The notes under the pieces were generated by a model, which worked only from the letters and a program-made list of their open reading frames with translations, searched no databases and was not told where the DNA came from. DNA of 64,000 bases, taken from positions 2,238,001 to 2,302,000 of the forward strand of contig JAUJEO010000019.1 in assembly GCA_030762175.1 (NCBI GenBank). The letters run 5' to 3'. The position numbers and the translations under genes are program-made. This DNA is from Metallyticus violacea. Lineage: Eukaryota > Arthropoda > Insecta > Mantodea > Metallyticidae. How positions within the stretch are numbered: position 1 is the stretch's first letter; every line of letters begins with the position of its first letter. Positions 22,338 through 35,430 of this stretch are shown one piece after another.

Positions 22338-24835
22338 AAAGTGATTCTAACGAAGTTTCCAAACTTCGAAAAAAAAATTTTTTCTTTTCGAGATTCTTTG
22401 CGCATAATATGCTTGTCTAAGGCTATCAAACTAGTATAATGAAAGAGAACCAGTAATCTTAAATAAGAACGGAAAAAAAGTGATTATAACGAAGTTTCCA
22501 AACTTCGAAAAAAAATTTTTTTCTTTTCGAGATTCTTTGCGCATAATATGCTTGTCTAAGGCTATCAAACAAGTATAATGAAAGAGAACAAGTTATCTCA
22601 AATAAGAATGGAAAAAAAGTGATTCTAAGGAAATTTCCAAACTTCGAAAAAAAATTTTTTTCTTTTCGAGATTCTTTGCGCATAATATGCTTGTCTGAGG
22701 CTATCAAACTAGTATAATGAAAGAGAACCAGTTATCTCAAATAAGAACGGAAAAAAAGTGATTCTAACGAAGTTTCCAAACTTCGAAAAAAATTTTTTCT
22801 TTTCGAGATTCTTTGCGCATAATATGCTTGTCTAAAGCTATCAAACAAGTATAATGAAAGAGAACAAGTTATCTCAAATAAGAATGGAAAAAAAGTGATT
22901 CTAAGGAAGTTTCCAAACTTCGAAAAAAAATTTTTTTCTTTTCGAGATTCTTTGCGCATAATATGCTTGTCTAAGGCTATCAAACTAGTATAATGAAAGA
23001 GAACAAGTTATCTTAAATAAGAACGGAAAAAAAGTGATTCTAACGAAGTTTCCAAACTTCGAAAAAAAATTTTTTTCTTTTCGAGATTCTTTGCGCATAA
23101 TATGCTTGTCTAAGGCTATCAAACTAGTATAATGAAAGAGAACAAGTTATCTCAAATAAGAATGGAAAAAAAGTGATTCTAAGGAAGTTTCCAAACTTCG
23201 AAAAAAAATTTTTTTCTTTTCGAGATTCTTTGCGCATAATATGCTTGTCTGAGGCTATCAAACTAGTATAATGAAAGAGAACCAGTTATCTCAAATAAGA
23301 ACGGAAAAAAAGTGATTCTAACGAAGTTTCCAAACTTCGAAATAAAATTTTAATCTTTTCGAGATTCTTTGCGCAAAATATGCTTGTCTGAGGCTATCAA
23401 ACTAGTATAATGAAAGAGAACCAGTAATCTTAAATAAGAACGGAAAAAAAGTGATTCTAACGAAGTTTCCTAACTTCGAAAAAAAAATTTTTTCTTTTCG
23501 AGATTCTTTGCGGATAATATGCTTGTCTAAGGCTATCAAACTAGTATAATGAAAGAGAACAAGTTATCTCAAATAAGAACGGAAAAAAAGTGATTCTAAC
23601 GAAGTTTCCAAACTTCGAAAAAAAATTTTTTTCTTTTCGAGATTCTTTGCGCATAATATGCCTGTCTGAGGCTATCAAACTAGTATAATGAAAGAGAACC
23701 AGTTATCTCAAATAAGAACGGAAAAAAAGTGATTCTAACGAAGTTTCCAAACTTCGAAAAAAAATTTTTTTCTTTTCGAGATTCTTTGCGCATAATATGC
23801 TTGTCTAAGGCTATCAAACAAGTATAATGAAAGAGAACAAATTATCTCAATTAAGAATGGAAAAAAAGTGATTCTAAGGAAATTTCCAAACTTCGAAAAA
23901 AAATTTTTTTCTTTTCGAGATTCTTTGCGCATAATATGCTTGTCTGAGGCTATCAAACTAGTATAATGAAAGAGAACCAGTAATCTTAAATAAGAACGGA
24001 AAAAAAGTGATTCTAACGAAGTTTCCAAACTTCGAAAAAAAAATTTTTTCTTTTCGAGATTCTTTGCGCATAATATGCTTGTCTAAGGCTATCAAACTAG
24101 TATAATGAAAGAGAACAAGTTATCTCAAATAAGAACGGAAAAAAAGTGATTCTAACGAAGTTTCCAAACTTCGAAAAAAAATTTTTTTCTTTTCGAGATT
24201 CTTTGCGCATAATATGCTTGTCTGAGGCTATCAAACTAGTATAATGAAAGAGAACCAGTAATCTTAAATAAGAACGGAAAAAAAGTGATTCTAACGAAGT
24301 TTCCAAATTTCGAAAAAAAATTTTTTTCTTTTCGAGATTCTTTGCGCATAATATGCTTGTCTAAGGCTTTCAAACTAGTATAATGAAAGAGAACAAGTTA
24401 TCTCAAATAAGAATGGAAAAAAAATGATTCTAAGGAAGTTTCCAAACTTCGAAAAAAAATTTTTTTCTTTTCGAGATTCTTTGCGCATAATATGCTTGTC
24501 TGAGGCTATCAAACTAGTATAATGAAAGAGAACCAGTTATCTCAAATAAGAACGGAAACAAGTGATTCTAACGAAGTTTCCAAACTTCGAAATAAAATTT
24601 TAATCTTTTCGAGATTCTTTGCGCAAAATATGCTTGTCTGAGGCTATCAAACTAGTATAATGAAAGAGAACCAGTAATCTTAAATAAGAACGGAAAAAAA
24701 GAGATTCTAACGAAGTTTCTTAACTTCGAAAAAAAAATTTTTTCTTTTCGAGATTCTTTGCGCATAATATGCTTGTCTAAGGCTATCAAACTAGTATAAT
24801 GAAAGAGAACAAGTTATCTCAAATAAGAACGGAAA
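22338..24835. repeat. 2,498-bp block, copy 1 (18 monomers)
   Basis: This is the first of two adjacent copies, offset by 2,498 bp (18 x 139 minus 4). Markers include GATTATAACG monomers, CTAAAGCT (22833), TTTGCGGATAATATG (about 23510), GCCTGTCTGAGG (about 23660), GGAAACAAGTG (24554) and GAGATTCTAACG (24701). Confidence 0.82.
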
Positions 24836-27277
24836 AAAGTGATTCTAACGAAGTTTCCAAACTTCGAAAAAAAAATTTTTTCTTTTCGAGATTCTTTGCG
24901 CATAATATGCTTGTCTAAGGCTATCAAACTAGTATAATGAAAGAGAACCAGTAATCTTAAATAAGAACGGAAAAAAAGTGATTATAACGAAGTTTCCAAA
25001 CTTCGAAAAAAAATTTTTTTCTTTTCGAGATTCTTTGCGCATAATATGCTTGTCTAAGGCTATCAAACAAGTATAATGAAAGAGAACAAGTTATCTCAAA
25101 TAAGAATGGAAAAAAAGTGATTCTAAGGAAATTTCCAAACTTCGAAAAAAAATTTTTTTCTTTTCGAGATTCTTTGCGCATAATATGCTTGTCTGAGGCT
25201 ATCAAACTAGTATAATGAAAGAGAACCAGTTATCTCAAATAAGAACGGAAAAAAAGTGATTCTAACGAAGTTTCCAAACTTCGAAAAAAATTTTTTCTTT
25301 TCGAGATTCTTTGCGCATAATATGCTTGTCTAAAGCTATCAAACAAGTATAATGAAAGAGAACAAGTTATCTCAAATAAGAATGGAAAAAAAGTGATTCT
25401 AAGGAAGTTTCCAAACTTCGAAAAAAAATTTTTTTCTTTTCGAGATTCTTTGCGCACAATATGCTTGTCTAAGGCTATCAAACTAGTATAATGAAAGAGA
25501 ACAAGTTATCTTAAATAAGAACGGAAAAAAAGTGATTCTAACGAAGTTTCCAAACTTCGAAAAAAAATTTTTTTCTTTTCGAGATTCTTTGCGCATAATA
25601 TGCTTGTCTAAGGCTATCAAACTAGTATAATGAAAGAGAACAAGTTATCTCAAATAAGAATGGAAAAAAAGTGATTCTAAGGAAGTTTCCAAACGTCGAA
25701 AAAAAATTTTTTTCTTTTCGAGATTCTTTGCGCATAATATGCTTGTCTGAGGCTATCAAACTAGTATAATGAAAGAGAACCAGTTATCTCAAATAAGAAC
25801 GGAAAAAAAGTGATTCTAACGAAGTTTCCAAACTTCGAAATAAAATTTTAATCTTTTCGAGATTCTTTGCGCAAAATATGCTTGTCTGAGGCTATCAAAC
25901 TAGTATAATGAAAGAGAACCAGTAATCTTAAATAAGAACGGAAAAAAAGTGATTCTAACGAAGTTTCCTAACTTCGAAAAAAAAATTTTTTCTTTTCGAG
26001 ATTCTTTGCGGATAATATGCTTGTCTAAGGCTATCAAACTAGTATAATGAAAGAGAACAAGTTATCTCAAATAAGAACGGAAAAAAAGTGATTCTAACGA
26101 AGTTTCCAAACTTCGAAAAAAAATTTTTTTCTTTTCGAGATTCTTTGCGCATAATATGCCTGTCTGAGGCTATCAAACTAGTATAATGAAAGAGAACCAG
26201 TTATCTCAAATAAGAACGGAAAAAAAGTGATTCTAACGAAGTTTCCAAACTTCGAAAAAAAATTTTTTTCTTTTCGAGATTCTTTGCGCATAATATGCTT
26301 GTCTAAGGCTATCAAACAAGTATAATGAAAGAGAACAAATTATCTCAAATAAGAATGGAAAAAAAGTGATTCTAAGGAAATTTCCAAACTTCGAAAAAAA
26401 ATTTTTTTCTTTTCGAGATTCTTTGCGCATAATATGCTTGTCTGAGGCTATCAAACTAGTATAATGAAAGAGAACCAGTAATCTTAAATAAGAACGGAAA
26501 AAAAGTGATTCTAACGAAGTTTCCAAACTTCGAAAAAAAAATTTTTTCTTTTCGAGATTCTTTGCGCATAATATGCTTGTCTAAGGCTATCAAACTAGTA
26601 TAATGAAAGAGAACAAGTTATCTCAAATAAGAACGGAAAAAAAGTGATTCTAACGAAGTTTCCAAATTTCGAAAAAAAATTTTTTTCTTTTCGAGATTCT
26701 TTGCGCATAATATGCTTGTCTAAGGCTTTCAAACTAGTATAATGAAAGAGAACAAGTTATCTCAAATAAGAATGGAAAAAAAATGATTCTAAGGAAGTTT
26801 CCAAACTTCGAAAAAAAATTTTTTTCTTTTCGAGATTCTTTGCGCATAATATGCTTGTCTGAGGCTATCAAACTAGTATAATGAAAGAGAACCAGTTATC
26901 TCAAATAAGAACGGAAACAAGTGATTCTAACGAAGTTTCCAAACTTCGAAATAAAATTTTAATCTTTTCGAGATTCTTTGCGCAAAATATGCTTGTCTGA
27001 GGCTATCAAACTAGTATAATGAAAGAGAACCAGTAATCTTAAATAAGAACGGAAAAAAAGAGATTCTAACGAAGTTTCTTAACTTCGAAAAAAAAATTTT
27101 TTCTTTTCGAGATTCTTTGCGCATAATATGCTTGTCTAAGGCTATCAAACTAGTATAATGAAAGAGAACAAGTTATCTCAAATAAGAACGGAAAAAAGTG
27201 ATTCTAACGAAGTTTCCAAACTTCGAAAAAAAAATTTTTTCTTTTCGAGATTCTTTGCGCATAATATGCTTGTCTGA
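24836..27277. repeat. 2,498-bp block, copy 2, lacking one monomer
   Basis: The markers of copy 1 recur at +2,498 up to about 26.6 kb and then at +2,359, because one 139-bp monomer is missing before TTTCCAAATTTCG. Private variants include AAACGTCG (about 25693) and GCGCACAATATG (about 25453). The copies diverge near 27277, where TCTGAGG replaces TCTAAGG. Confidence 0.8.
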
Positions 27278-27850
27278 GGCTATCAAACTAGTATAATGAA
27301 AGAGAACCAGTAATCTTAAATAAGAACGGAAAAAAGTGATTATAACGAAGTTTCCAAACTTCGAAATAAAATTTTTTTCTTTTCGAGATTCTTTTCGCAT
27401 AACATGCTTGTCTAAGGCTATCAAACAAGTATAATGAAAGAGAACAAGTTATCTCAAATAAGAATGGAAAAAAAGTGATTCTAAGGAAGTTTCCAAACTT
27501 CGAAAAAAATTTTTTTTCTTTTCGAGATTCTTTGCGCATAATATGCTTGTCTGAGGCTATCAAACTAGTATAATGAAAGAGAACCAGTTATCTCAAATAA
27601 GAACGGAAAAAAAGTGATTCTAACGAAGTTTCCAAACTTCGAAAAAAAATTTTTTTCTTTTCGAGATTCTTTGCGCATAATATGCTTGTCTAAGGCTATC
27701 AAACAAGTATAATGAAAGAGAACAAGTTAAATAAGAATGGAAAAAAAGTGATTCTAAGGAAGTTTCCAAACTTCGAAAAAAAATTTTTTTCTTTTCGAGA
27801 TTCTTTGCGCATAATATGCTTGTCTGAGGCTATCAAACTAGTATAATGAA
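27278..27850. repeat. Single copy of the 550-bp block type
   Basis: The stretch matches 12.0-12.6 kb at offset 15,258, including TTTTCGCATAACATGC and the shortened GTTAAATAAG at 27727. A one-base loss gives TAATGAAAAGAACC at about 27844, just where the next duplication begins. Confidence 0.75.
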
Positions 27851-30074
27851 AAGAACCAGTTATCTCAAATAAGAACGGAAAAAAAGTGATTCTAACGAGG
27901 TTTCCAATCTTCGAAAAAAAATTTTTTTCTTTTCTAGATTCTTTGCGCATAATATGCTTTTCTAAGACTATCAAAATAGTATAATGAAAGAGAACCAGTT
28001 ATCTCAAATAAGAACGGAAAAAAAGTGATTCTAACGAAGTTTCCAAACTTGGAAAAAAAATTTTTTTCTTTTCGAGATTCTTTGCGCATAATATGCTTGT
28101 CTAAGGCTATCAAACTAGTATAATGAAAGAGAACAAGTTATCTCAAATAAGAACGGAAAAAAAGGGATTCTAACGAAGTTTCCAAACTTAGAAAAAAAAA
28201 TTTTTTCTTTTCGATATTCTTTGCGCATAATATGCTTGTCTGAGGCTATCAAACTAGTATAATGAAAGAGAACCAGTTATCTCAGATAAGAACGGAAAAA
28301 AAGTGATTCTAACGAAGTTTCCAAACTTCGAAAAAAAATTTTTTTCTTTTCGAGATTCTTTGCGCATAATATGCTTGTCTAAGGCTATCAAACAAGTATA
28401 ATGAAAGAGAACAAGTTATCTCAAATAAGAATGGAAAAAAAGTGATTCTAACGAAGTTTCCAAACTTCGAAAAAAATTTTTTTTCTTTTCGAGATTCTTT
28501 GCGCATAATATGCTTGTCTGAGGCTATCAAACTAGTATAATGAAAGAGAACCAGTTATCTCAGATAAGAATGGAAAAAAAGTGATTCTAACGAAGTTTCC
28601 AAACTTCGAAAAAAAATTTTTTTCATTTCGAGATTCTTTGCGCATACCTATGCTTTTCTGAGGCTATCAAACTAGTATAATGAAAGAGAACCAGTTATCT
28701 CAAATAAGAACGGAAAAAAAGTGATTCCAACGAAGTTTCCAAATTCGAAAAAAAAATTTTTTCTTTTAGAGATTCTTTGCGCATAATATGCTTTTCTGAG
28801 GCTATCAAAATAGTATAATGAAAGAGAACCAGTTATCTCAAATAAGAACGGAAAAAAAGTGATTCTAACGAAGTTTCCAAACTTCGAAATAAAATTTTTT
28901 TCTTTTCGAGATTCTTTGCGCATAATATGCTTGTCTGAGGCTATCAAACTAGTATAATGAAAGAGAACCAGTAATCTGAAATAAGAACGGAAAAAAAGTG
29001 ATTCTAACGAAGTTTCCAAACTTCGAAAAAAAATGTTTTTCTTTTCGAGATTCTTTGCGCATAATATGCTTGTCTAAGGCTATCAAACTAGTATAATGAA
29101 AGAGAACAAGTTATCTCAAATAAGAACGGAAAAAAAGTGATTCTAACGAAGTTTCCAAACTTCGAAAAAAAATTTTTTTCTTTTCGAGATTCTTTGCGCA
29201 TCATATGCTTGTCTGAGGCTATCAAACTAGTATAATGAAGGAGAACCAGTAATCTTAAATAAGAGCGGAAAAAAAGTGATTCTAACGAAGTTTCCAAACT
29301 TCGAAAAAAAATTTTTTTCTTTTCGAGATTCTTTGCGCATAATATGCTTGTCTAAGGCTATCAAACTAGTATAATGAAAGAGAACAAGTTATTTCAAATA
29401 AGAATGTAAAAAAAGTGATTCTAAGGAAGTTTCCAAACTTCGAAAAAAAATTTTTTTCTTTTCGAGATTCTTTGCGCATAATATGCTTGTCTGAGGCTAT
29501 CAAACTAGTATAATGAAAGAGAACCAGTTATCTCAAATAAGAACGGAAAAAAAGTGATTCTAACGAGGTTTCCAATCTTCGAAAAAAAATTTTTTTCTTT
29601 TCGAGATTCTTTGCCCATAATATGCTTGTCTGAGGCTATCAAACTAGTATAATGAAAGAGAACCAGTTATCTCAAATAAGAACGGAAAAAAAGTGATTCT
29701 AACGAGGTTTCCAATCTTCGAAAAAAAATTTTTTTCTTTTCTAGATTCTTTGCGCATAATATGCTTTTCTGAGACTATCAAACTAGTATAATGAAAGAGA
29801 ACCAGTTATCTCAAATAAGAACGGAAAAAAAAAAATTCTAACGAAGTTTCCAAACTTCGAAAAAAATTTTTTTTCTTTTCGAGATTCTTTGCGCATAATA
29901 TGCTTGTCTAAGGCTATCAAACTAGTATAATGAAAGAGAACAAGTTATCTCAAATAAGAACGGAAAAAAAGTGATTCTAAGGAAGTTTCCAAACTTCGAA
30001 AAAAAATTTTTTTCTTTTCGAGATTCTTTGCGCATAATATGCTTGTCTGAGGCTATCAAACTAGTATAATGAAA
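27851..30074. repeat. 2,224-bp block, copy 1 (16 monomers)
   Basis: The period is exactly 16 x 139. Markers are AAAGGGATTC (28161), AACTTAGAAAAA, TCGATATTC, TTTCATTTCG (28621), GCATACCTATGC, TTCCAAATTCG (28738), GCATCATATGC (29198), GAAGGAGAACC (29237) and an 11-A run replacing AGTGA (29824). Confidence 0.83.
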
Positions 30075-32303
30075 GAGAACCAGTTATCTCAAATAAGAAC
30101 GGAAAAAAAGTGATTCTAACGAGGTTTCCAATCTTCGAAAAAAAATTTTTTTCTTTTCTAGATTCTTTGCGCATAATATGCTTTTCTAAGACTATCAAAA
30201 TAGTATAATGAAAGAGAACCAGTTATCTCAAATAAGAACGGAAAAAAAGTGATTCTAACGAAGTTTCCAAAATTGGAAAAAAAATTTTTTTCTTTTCGAG
30301 ATTCTTTGCGCATAATATGCTTGTCTAAGGCTATCAAACTAGTATAATGAAAGAGAACAAGTTATCTCAAATAAGAACGGAAAAAAAGGGATTCTAACGA
30401 AGTTTCCAAACTTAGAAAAAAAAATTTTTTCTTTTCGATATTCTTTGCGCATAATATGCTTGTCTGAGGCTATCAAACTAGTATAATGAAAGAGAACCAG
30501 TTATCTCAGATAAGAACGGAAAAAAAGTGATTCTAACGAAGTTTCCAAACTTCGAAAAAAAATTTTTTTCTTTTCGAGATTCTTTGCGCATAATATGCTT
30601 GTCTAAGGCTATCAAACAAGTATAATGAAAGAGAACAAGTTATCTCAAATAAGAATGGAAAAAAAGTGATTCTAACGAAGTTTCCAAACTTCGAAAAAAA
30701 TTTTTTTTCTTTTCGAGATTCTTTGCGCATAATATGCTTGTCTGAGGCTATCAAACTAGTATAATGAAAGAGAACCAGTTATCTCAGATAAGAATGGAAA
30801 AAAAGTGATTCTAACGAAGTTTCCAAACTTCGAAAAAAAATTTTTTTCATTTCGAGATTCTTTGCGCATACCTATGCTTTTCTGAGGCTATCAAACTAGT
30901 ATAATGAAAGAGAACCAGTTATCTCAAATAAGAACGGAAAAAAAGTGATTCCAACGAAGTTTCCAAATTCGAAAAAAAAATTTTTTCTTTTAGAGATTCT
31001 TTGCGCATAATATGCTTTTCTGAGGCTATCAAAATAGTATAATGAAAGAGAACCAGTTATCTCAAATAAGAACGGAAAAAAAGTGATTCTAACGAAGTTT
31101 CCAAACTTCGAAATAAAATTTTTTTCTTTTCGAGATTCTTTGCGCATAATATGCTTGTCTGAGGCTATCAAACTAGTATAATGAAAGAGAACCAGTAATC
31201 TGAAATAAGAACGGAAAAAAAGTGATTCTAACGAAGTTTCCAAACTTCGAAATAAAATTTTTTTCTTTTCGAGATTCTTTGCGCATCATATGCTTGTCTG
31301 AGGCTATCAAACTAGTATAATGAAGGAGAACCAGTAATCTTAAATAAGAGCGGAAAAAAAGTGATTCTAACGAAGTTTCCAAACTTCGAAAAAAATTTTT
31401 TTTCTTTTCGAGATTCTTTGCGCATAATATGCTTGTCTAAGGCTATCAAACTAGTATAATGAAAGAGAACAAGTTATTTCAAATAAGAATGTAAAAAAAG
31501 TGATTCTAAGGAAGTTTCCAAACTTCGAAAAAAAATTTTTTTCTTTTCGAGATTCTTTGCGCATAATATGCTTGTCTGAGGCTATCAAACTAGTATAATG
31601 AAAGAGAACCAGTTATCTCAAATAAGAACGGAAAAAAAGTGATTCTAACGAGGTTTCCAATCTTCGAAAAAAAATTTTTTTCTTTTCGAGATTCTTTGCG
31701 CATAATATGCTTGTCTAAGGCTATCAAACTAGTATAATGAAAGAGAACAAGTTATTTCAAATAAGAATGTAAAAAAAGTGATTCTAAGGAAGTTTCCAAA
31801 CTTCGAAAAAAAATTTTTTTCTTTTCGAGATTCTTTGCGCATAATATGCTTGTCTGAGGCTATCAAACTAGTATAATGAAAGAGAACCAGTTATCTCAAA
31901 TAAGAACGGAAAAAAAGTGATTCTAACGAGGTTTCCAATCTTCGAAAAAAAATTTTTTTCTTTTCTAGATTCTTTGCGCATAATATGCTTTTCTGAGACT
32001 ATCAAACTAGTATAATGAAAGAGAACCAGTTATCTCAAATAAGAACGGAAAAAAAAAAATTCTAACGAAGTTTCCAAACTTCGAAAAAAATTTTTTTTCT
32101 TTTCGAGATTCTTTGCGCATAATATGCTTGTCTAAGGCTATCAAACTAGTATAATGAAAGAGAACAAGTTATCTCAAATAAGAACGGAAAAAAAGTGATT
32201 CTAACGAAGTTTCCAAACTTCGAAAAAAAATTTTTTTCTTTTCGAGATTCTTTGCGCATAATATGCTTGTCTAAGGCTATCAAACTAGTATAATGAAAGA
32301 GAA
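30075..32303. repeat. 2,224-bp block, copy 2
   Basis: AAAGGGATTC recurs at 30385 and the 11-A run at 32048, both +2,224. In the middle the offset is +2,085, because one monomer is missing near 31.2 kb. A monomer pair with AAGAATGT is gained near 31.7 kb, restoring the total length. An internal variant is CCAAAATTGG (about 30268). Confidence 0.82.
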
Positions 32304-34702
32304 CAAGTTATCTCAAATAAGAATGGAAAAAAAGTGATTCTAAGGAAGTTTCCAAACTTCGAAAAAAAATTTTTTTCTTTTCGAGATTCTTTGCGCATAA
32401 TATGCTTGTCTGAGGCTATCAAACTAGTATAATGAAAGAGAACCAGTTATCTCAAATAAGAACGGAAAAAAAGTGATTCTAACGAAGTTTCCAAACTTCG
32501 AAAAAAATTTTTTTTCTTTTCGAGATTCTTTGCGCATAATATGCTTGTCTAAGGCTATCAAACTAGTATAATGAAAGAGAACAAGTTATCTCAAATAAGA
32601 ACGGAAAAAAAGTGATTCTAACGATGTTTCCAAACTTCGAAAAAAATTTTTTTTCTTTTCGAGATTCTTTGCGCATAATATGCTTGTCTGAGGCTATCAA
32701 ACTAGCATAATGAAAGAGAACCAGTAATCTTAAATAAGAACGGAAAAAAAGTGTTATAACGAAGTTTCCAAACTTCGAAAAAAAATTTTTTTCTTTTCGA
32801 GATTCTTTGCGCATAATATGCTTGTCTAAGGCTATCAAACTAGTATAATGAAAGAGAACAAGTTATCTTAAATAAGAACGGAAAAAAATTGATTCTAACG
32901 AAGTTTCCAAACTTCTTAAAAAAAATTTTTTTATTTTCGAGATTCTTTGCGCATAATATGCTTGTCTAAGGCTATCAAACTAGAATAATGAAAGAGAAGA
33001 AGTTATTTCAAATAAGAATGGAAAAAAAGTGATTCTAAGGAAGTTTCCAAACTTCGAAAAAAAATTTTTTTCTTTTCCAGATTATTTGCGCATAATATGC
33101 TTGTCTGAGGCTATCAAACTAGTATAATGAAAGAGAACCAGTTATCTCACATAAGAACGGAAAAAAAGTGATTCTAACGAGGTTTCCAATCTTCGAAAAA
33201 AAATTTTTTTCTTTTCTAGATTCTTTGCGCATAATATGCTTTTCTGAGGCTATCAAACTAGTATAATGAAAGAGAACCAGTTATCTCAAATAAGAACGGA
33301 AAAAAAGTGATTCTAACGAAGTTTCCAAACTTCGAAAAAAAATTTTTTTCTTTTCGAGATTCTTTGCGCATAATATGCTTGTCTGAGGCTATCAAACTAG
33401 TATAATGAAAGAGAACCAGTAATCTTTAATAAGAACGGAAAAAAAGTGATTATAACGAAGTTTCCAAACTTCGAAAAAAAATTTTTTTCTTTTCGAGATT
33501 CTTTGCGCATAATATGCTTGTCTAAGGCTATCAAACAAGTATAATGAAAGAGAACAAGTTATCTCAAATAAGAATGGAAAAAAAGTGATTCTAAGGAAGT
33601 TTCCAAACTTCGAAAAAAAATTTTTTTCTTTTCGAGATTCTTTGCGCATAATATGCTTGTCTGAGGCTATCAAACTAGTATAATGAAAGAGAACAAGTTA
33701 TCTCAAATAAGAATGGAAAAAAAGTGATTCTAAGGAAGTTTCCAAACTTCGAAAAAAAATTTTTTTCTTTTCGAGATTCTTTGCGCATAATATGCTTGTC
33801 TAAGGCTATCAATCAAGTATAATGAAAGAGAACAAGTTATCTCAAATAAGAATGGAAAAAAAGTGATTCTAAGGAAGTTTCCAAACTTCGAAAAAAAATT
33901 TTTTTCTTTTCGAGATTCTTTGCGCATAATATGCTTGTCTAAGGCTATCAAACTAGTATAATGAAAGAGAACAAGTTATCTTAAATAAGAACGGAAAAAA
34001 AGTGATTATAACGAAGTTTCCAAACTTCGAAAAAAAATTTTTTTCTTTTCGAGATTCTTTGCGCATAATATGCTTGTCTAAGGCTATCAAACTGGTATAA
34101 TGAAAGAGAACAAGTTATCTCAAATAAGAATGGAAAAAAAGTGATTCTAAGGAAGATTCCAAACTTCGAAAAAAATTTTTTTTCTTTTCGAGATTCTTTG
34201 CGCATAATATGCTTGTCTGAGGCTATCAAACTAGTATAATGAAAGAGAACCAGTTATCTCAAATAAGAACGGAAAAAAAGTGATTCTAACGAAGTTTCCA
34301 AACTTCGAAATAAAATTTTAATCTTTTCGAGATTCTTTGCGCAAAATATGCTTGTCTGAGGCTATCAAACTAGTATAATGAAAGAGAACCAGTAATCTTA
34401 AATAAGAACGGAAAAAAAGTGATTCTAACGAAGTTTCCAAACTTCGAAAAAAAAATTTTTTCTTTTCGAGATTCTTTGCGCATAATATGCTTGTCTAATG
34501 CTATCAAACTAGTATAATGAAAGAGAACAAGTTATCTCAAATAAGAACGGAAAAAAAGTGATTCTAACGAAGTTTCCAAACTTCGAAATAAAATTTTTTT
34601 CTTTTCGAGATTTTTTGCGCATAATATGCTTGTCTAAGGCTATCAAACTAGAATAATGAAAGAGAACAAGTTATCTCAAATAAGAATGGAAAAAAAGTGA
34701 TT

Positions 34703-34710
34703 CTATTTCC
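34703..34710. repeat. 6-bp deletion monomer (CTATTTCC)
   Basis: GTGATTCTATTTCC lacks the 6 bases ACGAAG or AGGAAG that normally precede TTTCC, so the left arm of the 18-bp dyad and the CENP-B-like motif are gone. The T tract that follows also lacks its usual C. The same monomer type occurs with CTATTTCC at 36636, 41495, 49827, 52316, 54249, 56183 and 63683. Confidence 0.85.
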
Positions 34711-35299
34711 AAACTTCGAAAAAAAATTTTTTTTTTCCAGATTATTTGCGCATAATATGCTTGTCTGAGGCTATCAAACTAGTATAATGAAAGAGAACCA
34801 GTTATCTCAAATAAGAACGGAAAAAAAGTGATTCTAACGAAGTTTCCAAACTTCGAAATAAAATTTTAATCTTTTCGAGATTCTTTGCGCAAAATATGCT
34901 TGTCTGAGGCTATCAAACTAGTATAATGAAAGAGAACCAGTAATCTTAAATAAGAACGGAAAAAAAGTGATTCTAACGAAGTTTCCTAACTTCGAAAAAA
35001 AAATTTTTTCTTTTCGAGATTCTTTGCGCATAATATGCTTGTCTAAGGCTATCAAACTAGTATAATGAAAGAGAACAAGTTATCTCAAATAAGAACGGAA
35101 AAAAAGTGATTCTAACGAAGTTTCCAAACTTCGAAAAAAAATTTTTTTCTTTTCCAGATTCTTTGCGCATAATATGCTTGTCTGAGGCTATCAAACTAGT
35201 ATAATGAAAGAGAACCAGTAATCTTAAATAAGAACGGAAAAAAGTGATTATAACGAAGTTTCCAAACTTCGAAAAAAAATTTTTTTCTTTTCGAGATTC

Positions 35300-35311
35300 T
35301 TTGCAATATGC
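35300..35311. repeat. 4-bp deletion monomer (TTTGCAATATGC)
   Basis: TTTGCGCATAATATGC is shortened by 4 bp, removing TGCGCA and breaking the small dyad. Copies occur at about 50286, 52914 and 54847, always followed one monomer later by an XhoI site, so the pair travels as one block. Confidence 0.82.
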
Positions 35312-35424
35312 TTGTCTAAGGCTATCAAACAAGTATAATGAAAGAGAACAAGTTATCTCAAATAAGAATGGAAAAAAAGTGATTCTAAGGAAGTTTCCAA
35401 ACTTCGAAAAAAAATTTTTTTCTT

Positions 35425-35430
35425 CTCGAG
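35425..35430. other. Rare XhoI site created by a monomer variant
   Basis: CTTCTCGAGATTC replaces the usual CTTTTCGAGATTC, creating CTCGAG. I saw the same change only at 50411, 53039 and 54972, each in the monomer after a TTTGCAATATGC monomer. The spacings are 14,986, 2,628 and 1,933 bp. Confidence 0.8.
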
